Shown here: piece by piece, positions 47,001 through 63,100 of the stretch | Layout: every line of letters begins with the position of its first letter | How positions within the stretch are numbered: the first letter of the stretch is position 1 | Assembly: GCA_027382625.1 (NCBI GenBank) | Contig: JAJKFJ010021440.1 | Coordinates: 98,346-162,345 of the forward strand | Source of the DNA: Tetmemena sp. SeJ-2015 | Taxonomy: Eukaryota > Ciliophora > Spirotrichea > Sporadotrichida > Oxytrichidae | Direction of reading: 5' to 3' | Length of the DNA: 64,000 bases | Program-made: the position numbers and the translations under genes | The notes under the pieces: model-generated | The model's input: only the letters and a program-made list of their open reading frames with translations | What the model was told of the DNA's origin: nothing | Database searches by the model: none

Positions 47001-50000
47001 TGCATCTTTATGGACCAGAAGATGTTGATTTAATCACTCTCAACAATTAAGCTGTTCTTGCCTACATAAAGTAAAATTATCATTAGAGCCTTGAAATGAT
47101 GCACAAGTTTTTCGATAAATCGAATTATGTTATAATTTATAGGAGTTTAATTTTTGCAAGTATATCATCGAGACAAACCCTATTTCGTATTTCAACTATA
47201 TTTTACTTTGCTGGGAAGCTGGTGTTTACTCTGATAGCTTTATCTTAACTGAGATCCACAGAATATGCACTATTTCGAAGTCTCAATCTTTCATAATATT
47301 TTTTCTGAATTTTATACTCAAAACTTTGGCTCCTTAATGTTTGGAATATTTTATGAAGCTCAAAATAACTGGTTCCCTGCAAAAATAAATTATGGAATAG
47401 CTCTTTCAAATGCAAGCGATAGCAATATTTTAGAATTAAAGCGAAGGATAAAAATGTGTGGTGACTTTAATGACAGAATTCCTGACTAAAATTATACTTT
47501 AAATATAAATGAATTTAATGTCTCTTAATTATTAGTTTAGTTTCTGTTTGGACACTTAGATGTTAGTGATGTTCAAGACATCTGCATATCGTTTAATGGA
47601 AAACTTGCTATAACCTTTTAGAAAAATTCGAGAGTAGTAGTTTGGAACTTGCACTAACAAAAGATCCTTAAAGAGATAGAAGATAAGAATGCTACATGCA
47701 TGGATGCTAGTGCAAGGGGTGATAGAATAGTTGTGGGTTTAAGAAATGGACTCATAGTTATGTTCAATTTGTCATTTGAGGATGCGAATGGATTTATTGC
47801 TAATGTAGAAGAAGTTGAACTTGGAGTAAGATCCTCTTCTGTTAACATTATTTATAGTTCCACACCTCAATGATTTTAGTTATTAAAATTTCAAAAGACG
47901 GTTTTATAGGCATAAGTGGAGGAATAGATAATTATGTAGCATTATGGAACTGCCAAAAGAAGATTTTGCTGTCAAAAATAGAGATTCCTTCTGCTTTCTT
48001 GAAATCAGCTTGTAAAGATAATTATTCGTTTTATATTCATAGGTATCAATTTAAATGGAGAGGAGTTTATGTTTACTACAAATACAAGCTTCGACATTTA
48101 AGTATATCATCATTATTCTAACAAGAAGCAAGTTCAGAAAACTTTCATCCTTGAAGTAATTTGAGATTTATTTTAATTCCATTTTAGAAACACAAAGCCA
48201 TGGTCACAGCTCTAGATATGACTTATGATGGAATGCTAGGAGTTTCAGGTGGATATGACAGACAGGTATGCATTTGGAATCTAACTTAAGGACTTTGCTT
48301 AAGAGAGTTTGATGTTCCCTCCTTCATAGTTCGATTGAGTCTAACTTTTATGGGAAAATTCCTCTCTGCTAACTTATTAGATGGGTCTATTCTGATTTAT
48401 GAAACACTAACTGGAATAACTTGGCGAACTGAGAAGCTTCACGGCCGCCATTCAGGAATTTCTTTGGCCGTGAGTAACTTCGTTTTTGAGTTAGCGAAAG
48501 AAGGCTTAGAACATAAGCTGATCAATATGCTAGAAAGAGAAAAGCAAAAACTTTAAGATGAATACATCGAGGCAAGAGGAGGTTTTGAAAGTTCTTCTGC
48601 CACTTAGAAATATCTAGAGCTACTTAAAGTTTGAAGAGTTAAAGTAAAACTCTAGGTAAAAGTGGATTAGCAACTGGTGGTTTGAAGAGAGAACTTGAGC
48701 TTCAAATAAAAACAGCTAAGGAATAGTTAGAAGAAAAGACATAGAGAATGAAAGATAGTCTCAAGTCTGCAAGCAAAACTGATATAATGCAGGATTCATC
48801 GAATAGGAAGAATGAAATGCAAGTAGTTTAGGAGGTTGATCCAGAGTAGGAAAGTGACTATAGAAAAACTTAGTAAAGCAATTAATTGAAGGCTTTAGAA
48901 GATAAGGACAAGGACTTTTAGCCACCAGAGGATGACGAAGCTGTTCATCAAATTAATCCTGATGAAGAGCTGATGCTCTAAGATTTGTTCTTTGAAAATT
49001 CTCTCTTCAAGTTCTTCTACTTTCAAAGCGAAGAATTCACAAAGAAATTAAATTAGCAGGATATATTAGCAGAACTTCTTGGGGTGAACTTCGACAGAGC
49101 AAGAGATGGAATATATTAAAACAATTTCCTTGTAAAGAATTCTCTAGAGCAAGTTAAAAGCTTCGACTAAATAAGCTAACTAGATAGAGGCCATTAGAAT
49201 TTCTTAATCTTAGATGACAGGAGATTTAAATTCGATCTAAATCTGTATAGAAGCTCAAAATCAGAACTCAACATTATAAAGAACTATGATCATTGCAAGT
49301 TGATGCTAGTAGCTGCAGAGACAAGAGATGGAGATAATTCAGATATCACACATCAAGGTTAAGTAGTGGGATTAAGAGTGCTTAGTATTAATTTGCCATT
49401 TTTAGGAGTCGGACCTTGTCAGATGATTTCGAATTCTGACCTCACCAAGAACATTTAAGTAAAAATAAAATCAAAAGCAAGGTAGATGAGGGATCAAGCT
49501 ATTGAATCGTTTCAACAAAGAAACTTAGAATAATCAAAGTACTATTTGCAGCGACTAAGAGAAGTATAGCCACTTTTTATGAATCCAAGCGTTGTAAAAA
49601 TATGGGGAGAGCTCTAAACAAACTCTTTTAAGAAAGGAAAGATATTCAACATCTTTAAAATTCAATAACTTGGAATCAACTCTGCTCATAATTTTGCTAT
49701 TGAGCACATAATTTTTACGAAGAGTGAGAACTATCTCATAATTATGAGCTCAGACTTCAAAGTTTCATTTTGGTAGGTGGGAGAATGGAGTTTGAAACGA
49801 TAATTCAGAGCCTATCATGACTCTCATGCTAGATATTATCTTAAAAATATGCGAGAAGACTAAATAACTGAGGAGTTTGATGTTTCAGTAATAATTGCAA
49901 TGACTCTTTGACCTAACTAGTTTGTGGCCTTTACAACGGAGGCATTTAATTTTGGGAAATAAATGAGAGTAAAGAATAGTTAGAATTAGAGATTCCTTCA

Positions 50001-50836
50001 CATCTTGCTGAAGTAACTTCCCTAGCCTTTAGTATGGATCATAGTGTATTAGTGAGCGCTGGAGCTGATTATCTGATTAATGTTTGGAGTGCTTTAAGCA
50101 AATAGCTTTTGTTCGAAATTAGAGAGCATCTAGGGCCAATTACTCATTTGGCTTTTGTAGAAGAGTAGGATGAAGAAGGAAGGCCAGAGGAATAGATAAA
50201 CTTCAATGACTTTAAAAGATCATTTTTATCTTTTTAAATTAAGGTTTAGTGTCTATAGATAACGAGGGTTACATGATATATGTGACTTTAGATGGTTATA
50301 TTGAAAAGAAGTTCAGTGTTGAGAGATAAGCGACACACACTGTTGAAGCGATGGATGTTGTTTTTAGCTCTTATGTAATTGACAGAGAAGTTTTCTTGGT
50401 AAGAAGAAATTTAAATGCCAGCTTCTTTGAATTTCAAAAGATAAAGGCTGGTGTCGAACCTTATTATGCAGCTCACGATTGCGAGACTTTTCCGACCATT
50501 ATCAAGAACAAGGTAGAAAAGAGAAGAAGTATATTTTAAATGAGATTATGATGTTGATTTTGTGTATAAATAAAGTACAGATTTTATGAAAGTAAACTAA
50601 CGTGGTGAGTTTGTATGTCTTGCATTAAAACGAGATAACCAAGTTAGCTTCAGAAGCAGTTCTAATCTTAAATAAGAAAAAAGACTAGAGCTTAAAGAGT
50701 AGATTAAAAGCATCTAATGCGGTTCAAATGTCCCTTATCTACTCATTTATACTGAGTAAGTTTTATATGATATTCTTTTAAAACCTTTTTTAGAAAAGGA
50801 TTGTCAGTTTGGATGATAGAATGGGACTTATCTTGA
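44047..50836 (+). CDS. Degenerate protein kinase domain fused to WD40 repeats
   Basis: The frame starts MGAGNAKQKQKIVQ (Gly-2, possible myristoylation) with an uninterrupted ~1.1 kb low-complexity/coiled N-terminal region. A kinase domain follows: QVWSALPYHRRIIRPMCF, then MAEALDHAHSNGILHLNFHP and LTDFGDP, then after a large IES VDIYCYGVTLLFMLTGG. The catalytic loop reads HLNFHPGN, so the usual HRD aspartate is Asn while DFG is kept. Next come charged helices, then WD40 repeats (ICISFNGKLAITFQ, GVSGGYDRQVCIWNL, SAGADYLINVWS) and a C-terminal WD-like end. Pointers CTACGTTA, AAGT and CTCAA join the kinase and WD parts in one frame; the last TGA is 50834-50836. Kinase followed by WD40 recalls VPS15, but the kinase is too far from the N-terminus and I see no HEAT region, so I leave it unassigned. 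Confidence 0.65.
45882..46185 (+). repeat. Dispersed germline repeat R, copy 2
   Basis: Related to 2172-2486 (same orientation; shared ends and a shared TGAATCGA block). It lies between kinase subdomains of the 44.0-50.8 kb gene, in a gap of about 400 bp that must be removed to join RRELL to VDIYCYGVTL, so it is inside an IES. Confidence 0.55.
46338..46387. other. IES, pointer CTACGTTA
   Basis: The 8-bp repeat is at 46338-46345 and 46380-46387. Removing 42 bp joins IIDGSTL to QLCKAILKRC. Confidence 0.85.
47105..47161. other. IES, pointer AAGT
   Basis: The repeat is at 47105-47108 and 47158-47161. Removing 53 bp joins SLEMMHK to YIIETNPISYF. Confidence 0.65.
47282..47321. other. IES, pointer CTCAA
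   Basis: The repeat is at 47282-47286 and 47317-47321. Removing 35 bp joins RICTISKSQ to NFGSLMFGIF, linking the kinase half to the WD40 half. Confidence 0.7.
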
Positions 50837-50952
50837 AAATATATTACTGATTTTAAGTTCATGCATTAAATCTTCTCCATAGAGATTTGAAATGAGCACT
50901 TATAAAGCGTAATAATTTTTATAAATACATTCAGTATCGACTTATTGTTAAA

Positions 50953-54780
<3,828 letters not shown>

Positions 54781-54997
54781 ATCATTATCAAAGAGAAGAA
54801 ATTGATTTTTCGTGATCTTAGTATAATCACAAATCAATAAACTTAAATTTACAAAATTTTCACTTTAAAATCTTCTAAATATATTCTCTCTGGCATGTAG
54901 AAAAGATTGTAAGTTGCTAAGTTAAAAGGGGATGGAAGTTTCTAAATCAGCATATATGTCATAACTTTCTCTCCATCTATAGTTTTATGAAATAGTT

Positions 54998-57107
54998 TCA
55001 CTGAATATTTTTGTCTCTAAGGCCAACGATGTAAGTCTTTGGTAGTTCTGTATTTGTAGTTGCATTGATGCCAGTGTTAGTACTTTAAAAATAATGTGGA
55101 CTGTCTTCTTTTGGCAACCAAACCTAAGTCTCGTTATCTATTCTGAAGTTTGATAACTCTGTTTAGATAGATACTGTGATCTTCTTTCTAATGTTGGCCA
55201 TCTGTAAAGCTTTCTTTCGAAGATCCCATTCATTCCAGTAGTAGTTTGGCTCTATATGCTTTTCTACGAAATGCAGAGGAGTTTCTAGTCCTTTATCTAC
55301 CATAAGTGGTGCAGAAATAGAGAAAAGTGGATGCATTCCATCTTTTCCTTGAAGTAAAGCTGCAAGCGATGCATCAGGGAAATGGTAAATACCACTATAA
55401 ATACATTAAATAACGGTCTTGCATTTTTAAGAGATGGATAAGCTCAGGCTTTCTTCTGCATCGCTCAACCACATCACTGAGGTATTTTTCTGGGTTACCG
55501 ATAAACCTATCTATAGCCTATTCGTCTGCGAACACGCAGTACTTTTCCTTGTATTTAAACACTCCTAAGTTTGGTTTGCCAGGCATAAGTAGGCCGGATT
55601 CAACTATGTTTACCAAACAGAAGCCCAAGAAATCAAGAGGAATATGCATAAAATCAGGGGTAGTATTAGGCATCAGTCGAATTATATTATTGCCCACGAC
55701 CTGCGATTCCATGTTTTAAGCAATATGCTCCTCAATCTATCTCATCTTGTTTGCCTTCTCCATATAAAGTGCTTTGCTTTCTCTCACTAAATTCTCAGGG
55801 AGATGGTTAGTCATCCTATCCTTGAATTCAAGTAGAACTCTGAAAAGCTCTTTACGAAGCACAGCTAAGTTTTTCTCTTCTAATAGCTGAGAGTAGATTT
55901 GAGAGAGTGAATCAAACTTAGGATAGACTTAATCTTTAGGGATTGATGACTTATTTCCAATCAAGGTTCTTTAAGTCTGAGATCTCCTTTTGGTATTTCT
56001 ACTGAAGGTTTTCAATGTTAGACTCTGAGATCTGAACATCAGACTTTAGCTCAAGGATGTAAATCAGGAACTGGCGCTTGTAAGTTAACTCTTCTTTGAA
56101 CATCTCTATCTATTATGGTGCACCTGGATTTTATAGCTCACTCAAGACGTTGAAGTACATAGTGTATTTATCAGACTGCTCCATAATTTCTGCCACTTCA
56201 TGATTAAGCTCATGGATCAAACTTCTAGCATTGTGATTAATTATCTCCGAGAATGACTCTAGTCCAACACCTCCTTTGCCAATAAAGCAAAATTATAATA
56301 GGAAATCCCTAAACATACTTTATCAGGAATTTATCTCTATTGAAGAGTCTAATACCAATGACAATATTTGAAAGCTCGCATAGTTAAGCAACCTTCTCGG
56401 GTGTGGTCAAAGAAACGAAAGGTCTTAATCCAGCTCTAGGCAACACACTTTCCAAAGCAGCAGCAACCTCTCTCTCGATAGTGTTTGAGATAGCAGAGGT
56501 CAGCTGAATATTGGAGTAGTTGCCTAGGATATGTTACTTGTTCTTGTAAAGAGATAGTTGTAGATCTTCTTATAAAGCAAAGTGATCCCTTCAAAGTCGT
56601 TTCCACTACGAGGCTCAAAGCTCACAATCTCATCAATGAGTCTATTAGATTCGTGTGATAAATTTGTGATGTTGTGCTATCTTTACACCTCTTGACGAAC
56701 GTAAGCTGAATCGTAACCGATTTGCAACTTTACAGTATCTAAAGGATAGATTAATAAAGTGGCTCTAAAGGTATTTTCATTGAGGAAGAAAGAAAAAAAA
56801 CCCAGAGGGATAAGTAAACTTACTCAAAGAAGGAGATTCAATCTTTTGGAGTCGCTTGATGGTCTTTTCCACAAGTCTTTTAGCTTCCTCTTCTGTTATC
56901 TGACTTTCCAAATAAAACTTCCCAGTTCCTAAGAAAGATATTAAATTAGAATGAAATGGATATCTTAACTATTCAAATATGTTAGGGACACTTACTTTTG
57001 TTAAGAGTTGTTTACGCTACATATGCAGCAAGAGTCTCAGTGACTGGATTTCCTAGTTCTCTACACTTGTAGATAACCATCTTAACGATGAAACCTAAGT
57101 CTGTCAT
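54998..57107 (-). CDS. CFAP206: CFAP206, cilia- and flagella-associated protein
   Basis: Axonemal protein of the radial-spoke/central-apparatus region in motile cilia (family knowledge). The frame starts MTDLGFIVKMVIYKCRELGN at ATG 57107, with VTETLAAYVAQTTLNK, then EEEAKRLVEKTIKRLQ and QIGYDSAYVRQEVQ. The C-terminal half has PDFMHIPLDFLGFCLVNIV, GLLMPGKPNLGVFKYKEKYC, FVEKHIEPNYYWNEWDLRK, LSNFRIDNETQVWLPKED and LPKTYIVGLRDKNIQ before TGA 54998-55000. The WNEWxLR and VWLPKE motifs are characteristic of the family. GT-AG introns of about 70-85 nt lie near 56.93 and 56.79 kb, with further gaps near 56.3 and 55.4 kb. Length fits the family. Confidence 0.9.
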
Positions 57108-57148
57108 CTTTGTTGTTGGAGTTACTTATTTCTTAAATTATTTATTTA

Positions 57149-57587
57149 TCAATGCCAAATTTAAATAATCTTCACTCTTGTAAAACGATAACACTCTGAA
57201 AAATATTCTTTGAAGTAATTGAGTGAAGTAAGCAAGTATAGCGAAGGTCCTTGGATTATTAAGAAGAAAGAACTTCTTTGACTGCTGACTAATTTGCAAA
57301 ATGATTAGAAATTAAATGAGAGACTTAAAAAATATTAGGCATCAGTTTGTTTTCTTACTCGTGAATGTAATCTAATAGCCCTTTCTATTTAACCCTATAA
57401 AGCAAGGCAGAGAGTAGTCACATATAGAATTCTTTCTTACTAAAAGGCAGGAAGATAAAGGAGAAATAAAAATCCTTACATACTCATGATTCCTTGGATT
57501 GAAAGTGTACAGTTCATTTGAAAGCTCTATCAGTCCTCTTGGATTTCTCATGATATGAATAATATTTATGACCTTTGATCTAATCAT
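57149..57587 (-). CDS. Small hypothetical protein
   Basis: The frame starts MIRSKVINIIHIMRNPRGL at ATG 57587. A GT-AG intron of about 40 nt follows NPRNHEY; the frame then reads QERILYVTTLCLALQGQIER and AIRLHSRVRKQTDAQYF. The rest is more AT-rich, so a second intron or IES is likely before the TGA at 57149-57151. The helical middle (LCLALQGQIERAIRLH) could be a short helical-repeat unit. Its start is about 100 bp from the start of the divergent + strand gene. Function unknown. Confidence 0.45.
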
Positions 57588-57691
57588 ATAAGCGATTTAA
57601 TTTTAAGTAAGTTAGTTAGTCACTTGCATTGAGGAGTCAAGATAGCAATAAAAACAAGGAGGTTTAATTCACTGAGTTAGTGGCCTCCCAG

Positions 57692-58625
57692 ATGATTGAG
57701 GACCCTTCAATTCAAGGGGATTATATTCTGAGCTATCTTAAAAAGCATAAACTTCACATCTCCGATCTTTCATACTCTGCTTAGAGTCTAATTATTAAGA
57801 TATAGACTGAGAAAAGCTCCAAATCTGGCCATCTCAAGGTATGATTTTTATCACTCAATCTTGCTAATTAATTTGATAGAAAAGGCACTTGAAAGTGTTA
57901 TTTCAAAAAGATCCCTGGGATGTGAATACGATGAAGACTCTTTGCCAAGAGTACAATCGTAAGTTGAAAGAGAAACCTGAGAATCTCTTGAGAATGCTTG
58001 ATGCACTTCTAACATACCTTGAATTTGCAGACACTACTTCTATTTTAATTGAGCTTAAGGGGACTTCCAATCCTGAACTCGGGGAATTTAAAAGCAATCG
58101 TTATTCAAATTAAGCACAGAATTTTCACAGAACAAGTTAGAATGAAGACTAGAGGTGGATTAGATTTGAGGGAGGTGCAGGTGGTGATTGCGAATAATGG
58201 CTTTTCTTGGTAGGGCTACTTAATAGAGTAAAGAAGTAGCTAAATCTTCAGACTTTTTCTGAGTAAGTTTCAGAAATTAATAATTTTATAGATACTTGAA
58301 AGACCGAAACAAGCTTGAAACTTGGGAAAAGGTAATTCTTGGTACTGGTCTCTTAAAATAGATATAACTTCTAATGACCATCTAAAAGTTCCAGCAGGAG
58401 TATTCTTTAATTACAGATTAAGCTGAAAAGCTTGAAAATGAAAGAGAGGAATCAGATTTTGAAGAGGAAAAATCTAATTTATTTGACAAAGAAGAAATAA
58501 AGCAGACACTCTAAGCAGAGAAGACTAAACTTAAGAAGATGCTAGAGAGCTTGAAAGTCATTAATATAAGTTAGGATAGATATGAGAAAGTTCTTGCTTT
58601 TGCCAATAAGAACAATATTTTATGA
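57692..58625 (+). CDS. Hypothetical helical protein
   Basis: MIEDPSIQGDYILSYLKKHK starts at ATG 57692 (the frame is open a little further upstream). An intron of about 41 nt (GTATG...TAG) near 57838-57878 follows. Then VLFQKDPWDVNTMKTLCQEY, LRMLDALLTYLEFADTTSIL, and after one apparent extra A near 58092, KAIVIQIKHRIFTEQVRMK and VVIANNGFSWQGYLIEQRSS. The C-terminal part is a Lys/Glu-rich coiled coil (ENEREESDFEEEKSNLFDKE) ending at TGA 58623-58625. I do not recognise the family; a cytoskeletal role would suit the coiled coil but is speculation. Confidence 0.55.
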
Positions 58626-58852
58626 TAAATAGCTACGAAGAATTTCTTTTGAGTTTTAAATTTAATTTATGATTCTATTTCTTATCAAGTTTAAATATAT
58701 TTTGGATTTATACTCAATTACTAAGCATGCAAAAAGGTGAAGAGGATGTTTATCGGAAGGAAATTCAGTCACTTGCATTATTCAACATAAATTATAATAA
58801 ATCAAGATTAAGTCTAATAAAATTAGAATTAATAAAATAGTTATTTACTTTA

Positions 58853-59236
58853 ATGACAGAGTTAGATAATTGGCTGCATGAGTATAGAAAGCTATACAGA
58901 GACGATCCAATCAGATTTTCTCATCTGTCTACAAACTTCACAGATTCATTTAATATTTTTGATTCTCGGTTGAAGTTTAAGCGTAATTTCATTTACTTAC
59001 TGAAGAAAATGTATCTCGCCAACAAGAATGAAGAAGTTTTAAAGATAGTATCGCATCTACTAAAAACTAATACGAATAGAGATTGGGATATCGTACAAAA
59101 TAACTCATTTGTTGATGTAATATTTGAGTGTGTTTACTCAGAATATTTAGATAATTGTCTACTGTTTCCTTCATATCATTTGATAAAAATGAGTTCTATG
59201 AGGATATATTTTGTTCTTAAGATATGCAGGAAGTGA
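58853..59236 (+). CDS. Small hypothetical protein, 127 aa
   Basis: An uninterrupted frame from ATG 58853 to TGA 59234-59236: MTELDNWLHEYRKLYRDDPI, helical throughout, with LKKMYLANKNEEVLKIVSHL in the middle and a hydrophobic basic end. No Gln stop-codon usage, no IES, and less biased composition than neighbours. No domain recognised; it could also be an MDS of a longer gene because flanks are AT-rich. Confidence 0.45.
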   Translation: MTELDNWLHEYRKLYRDDPIRFSHLSTNFTDSFNIFDSRLKFKRNFIYLLKKMYLANKNEEVLKIVSHLLKTNTNRDWDIVQNNSFVDVIFECVYSEYLDNCLLFPSYHLIKMSSMRIYFVLKICRK

Positions 59237-59264
59237 ATTGAAGATTTATTAATTATCTTTAGAT

Positions 59265-60168
59265 ATGATGAAAATATACTACAATCCAAACAGTGACGCA
59301 AGTAGATTTGTCTTGAACATCTGCTCTTAACTTCAATTACAAGAGGGGAAAAATTTGGCCTTGGAGGTGATTGACTTCAATTCAGATCAGTAACGCTCTC
59401 CAGAGTATTTGAAGATCAACCCTAATGGGAAAGTGCCCTTGCTTGTGGATGGTGACTTCATTTTGTCAGAATCCTTTTTCAATTGCAAGATATCTCATCC
59501 ACAGATAGATTCAGGTAGCAGATCAAATCATAGGCGATGAAAACTCATCTATTGAGCTCAAAAAGACTCACGAGGAAATTAAAACAAGATGTGAACAGCT
59601 GTATCCTACTAAGGATGTAAAACTGAGAGCCAAGATAGATCAGTACTCAGGAATCATTGATGATCTGAGAGTGAACATGATTAGATTCAACTATGGCAAG
59701 TTTAAGTTGCCCAAGAAAGGAATCATCACTCCTGAAGCAACTCTCTAAAAATGGAATGCAAACATTCAGCAACTTTTCACAGAGTTCAATAGCTACTTTG
59801 AAAATCCACTTAGGAAATACATAGTGGAGGGAGTAGATCATGACACACTCGTAGACTGGTGGCTAGTGTAGCTTGTAGTTGACCATGACGCACTTCAGTT
59901 AGATTTCTTGGGAGCTTACTAGAATGTGTTTGGCTTTGCAATTAGAATGAGTGATAAATATCCTGTCACATCAGAGGGAATGGACAGATTTAAGCAGTAA
60001 GTATTCATAATATAGATTTATTTGTATAATTTAAATAATTTGTGTATTGAATTGGTATATCTTGATAGGTAAAGACTTTGATACAGCAGCTTTTTTAATC
60101 AGCAAGCTAATTGATTTCTTTAAAAACGATTCATTTCTCACTTTATTCTTCCTTGATAAAGATTAATT
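59265..60168 (+). CDS. Glutathione S-transferase-like protein
   Basis: The frame starts MMKIYYNPNSDASRFVLNIC at ATG 59265. The N-terminal thioredoxin-like fold is evident from the start strand, from YLKINPNGKVPLLVDG with the conserved cis-Pro, and from the ESF-SIARYLIHR segment that carries the Glu-Ser glutathione site. An apparent extra T in a T-run at about 59479-59484 shifts the frame there. The C-terminal all-helical domain follows (LRAKIDQYSGIIDDLRVNMI, DWWLVQLVVDHDALQLDFLG, FAIRMSDKYP). After FKQ near 60000 a likely intron of about 68 nt precedes a short tail; the exact end is uncertain. Cytosolic detoxification or redox role expected from the family. Confidence 0.75.
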
Positions 60169-60197
60169 TTTAATAAATCGGATTAATATAAAATTAA

Positions 60198-63100
60198 ATG
60201 AAAATCTCTTCTCCCTAAAGATAATATAACGAAAGCCATTAATCGGAAAGAAAAGACCTAAATGCTTTTGACGGAGTTATAAAAGCTCTTCAAGATTACG
60301 TGGATACAACTGTGCATTAAAAAGTGCAGGAGTATACTCGCAACTACCCACCTCCAAACTAGCAAGTGTAAGAATATCATTCCTTATAGTAACTTTAATT
60401 AACTTACTTAGTCCTCCCCTTTAAGAGTTTAAGACCTTGAGTGCTTTGACCGCGCTTTCTAATTAGAATCAGCAAGATCATAATTTTAGTTAAAGTACCA
60501 AGCCTTTTCTGAGTTACAATAATGGGAGTATCTAGAATCAGTAATAAAATGAGAGCATTTGGATCGATGATGCTAATGACGCTCCTTATGCAAAGCAGAT
60601 AAATCGAATACACTTCAATCACATCAGATAAAATCAGTTCAATTAAATTGAGATGCCTAATCTAAATAAGCTACTCAAGTCAGCACAGTAAAAGAAAAGA
60701 TCCACTACATAATCAAACACTAATGCAAACAAAAGCTTTTAAAATGGTCCTTCTTAATCTCAAAATAAGAACTCAAACAATTCACAACCAGGAGGAAGTA
60801 ACGGACATCCTTAAATCAGTTTAAACATCAACAACTACAAAATATCCTTTAGACAGCTTGGTTAGCATGTCATAGGCTAATAAAAGGATTTTAATTTCAA
60901 AAGAGGATTGCATAATACTTCTTAGCATTTAAGTTTTCTTAATTTAAGTTTAAAGTATTCTTAGCAAATAATCTCTGAGATCGAAAATTAGAAAGGGCCT
61001 CAATTAAGAACAATAGGGAAAGATCTGAGAGAGCTTGATCAGATGGAGAGCCAAAGAAAATTGATTGAAAAGATAGATCATTTGGAACAAAAGCCTAAAG
61101 TAATAAATTAGACAAGCGAGTATTATGATAGACAAACAGGCAAACCTATGAAATTATCAGATCTTTAAGAGTTTTCCTTCGATGACTTTTTTTTTTTTGA
61201 TAAAATTGTAAATTTATGAATCGAAGAATATCTAAAATCGGCCGAGATAAAACATGAAAATAAACACAATATTCGGGGCCCCTTTTGAGCAAATTAATAA
61301 AATATTTTTTAAATGCGTAGAGTTAAAAAAAAAATCAAATCTTTAGGAAATAAAGATAGTAAATTAATTTATTTCTGCTTTATTTATTAAAAAGGGATTT
61401 GATGAATAAAAAATGATTTGAAAATATTTATCAGAAGACTGTTTTTAATTTACTTATGAAATACCTTTTTTCGTTGTCTTCTTCAATGTTTTATAAATTT
61501 TTTTCATTTATATTCTGAAAAGCAAATAATAATTTGGGGGGGGGACGGAAGTGCACCTCCCCCACTTTTTATGGTCAAAATAGCCCAAAAATTGTCCATA
61601 TAGGCCGAAATGAGCCAAAAATGCCAAAAAATTAAGAGTTTTTGGCCTTCGAAATTTCCTTGAGGGTCAAATTTCATTATTTCAATTTTTTCCAAAAATT
61701 TACTCAAAATATGTTTCAAGTCAAATTTAACATTAAAATAATAGTTATTAAATAATAAAGGTCAAATTTAGGCAGATACTTGATCAGTACTAGCAAGATC
61801 TACAATATTCGCCACAGATAGAGTCTATAAGTTAAATCAGCCCTCAATTCTTTTTTAATTGCAGTTATTTGACGTCCTTCAACATAGAGACATCTTTCCT
61901 CGAATTTATTTACTTAAGAAGAATATAGCAAGTTAAGTTTAAAATCAAGATAATTTCATCTATGGCAGTATTTGGTTTCTTACTATGACTTTAACAAAGA
62001 GAAGGTCTCGCTAATTTTATTTTATAAAAGATAGCATGCTTTATTTAGGATTTTGATAATAGCATTTAAACTTCTTGGAAATTAATTGCTGAACTACTCC
62101 CACCTATTTTTTATAATCATTTCTTAGTCTCACTATTTTGAAGAAGAATATATAGGAGTTCAAATGTGACTCAGTAATTAAAAGGAGATGGGGTCCCAAA
62201 AACATGAAAGTATTCATCAAAATTAGACTGAAAAACAAAAAAAACAGAACATTTTTGGAAAAAATTGAAATCATGAAATTTGATCCTCAAGGAAATTTCG
62301 AAGGCCAAAAACTCTTAATTTTTTGGCATTTTTGGCTCAATTCGGCCTATATCGACAATTTTTGGGTTATTTTGACCAAAAAAAGGGGGGGAGGTGCACT
62401 TCCGTCCCCCCCCAATAATTTTTATAACTATTTCAGCTATTATTTAGTTACTTTATTATATTTTAACCTTTTGAGTTTAAGTTTAGTATGCTTCAGTTAC
62501 AGAAAACAAGGATGAAGCCTTGTTTACTAAAAATTACATAAAATCAGTATATAGCAATGAGCTGAGCATATAGTACTCAAAGAAGCCTCCAAAAACAAGA
62601 GATGAAATCATCAAAGATAGCTATAGACAATACAACTCAGAAAACAAATATGATGAAGTCATTAGAGACTACTTTCTTCCATAAATTAGAGACCTTGATG
62701 ATATGGCTTATGAATAACGAATCCAAGCAGAGAAGGAAAAGTCAAAAAATGTAAGTATTTTAACAATCTATTTTAAGATCCAAATTTATAGATGTCGCTC
62801 TTGAATGGAATACTAAAGGAAATTTATCATGATGATAAACAGAGAGAAGAAAGAAAAGAGCATGGCTTGAAATTGGAGACATCTTTCTAAAGACTAGATG
62901 AGGGAATCGTTAAGCTTGAAGCTGAGAAATTGATCCAACATCATCCTCTCTTCAAAAGACTTTCACTTCTTTCAGTAAAGGAATTGCTTTTGCACTGCAT
63001 GCTTGTAAGGGTAAGAGTTGGATAGACTCTTTATAAAGAAGGAGATGAGGCTAAGTAGACAGCATTCTTAGTACTTTTTGGCAAGTTTTTACTTCATCAT

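Noticed and set aside
61504..62515. Frames reading MKFDPQGNFEGQKLL in both arms of element A
   Set aside because: They are mirror images within terminal inverted repeats and have no start, length or similarity expected of a gene.
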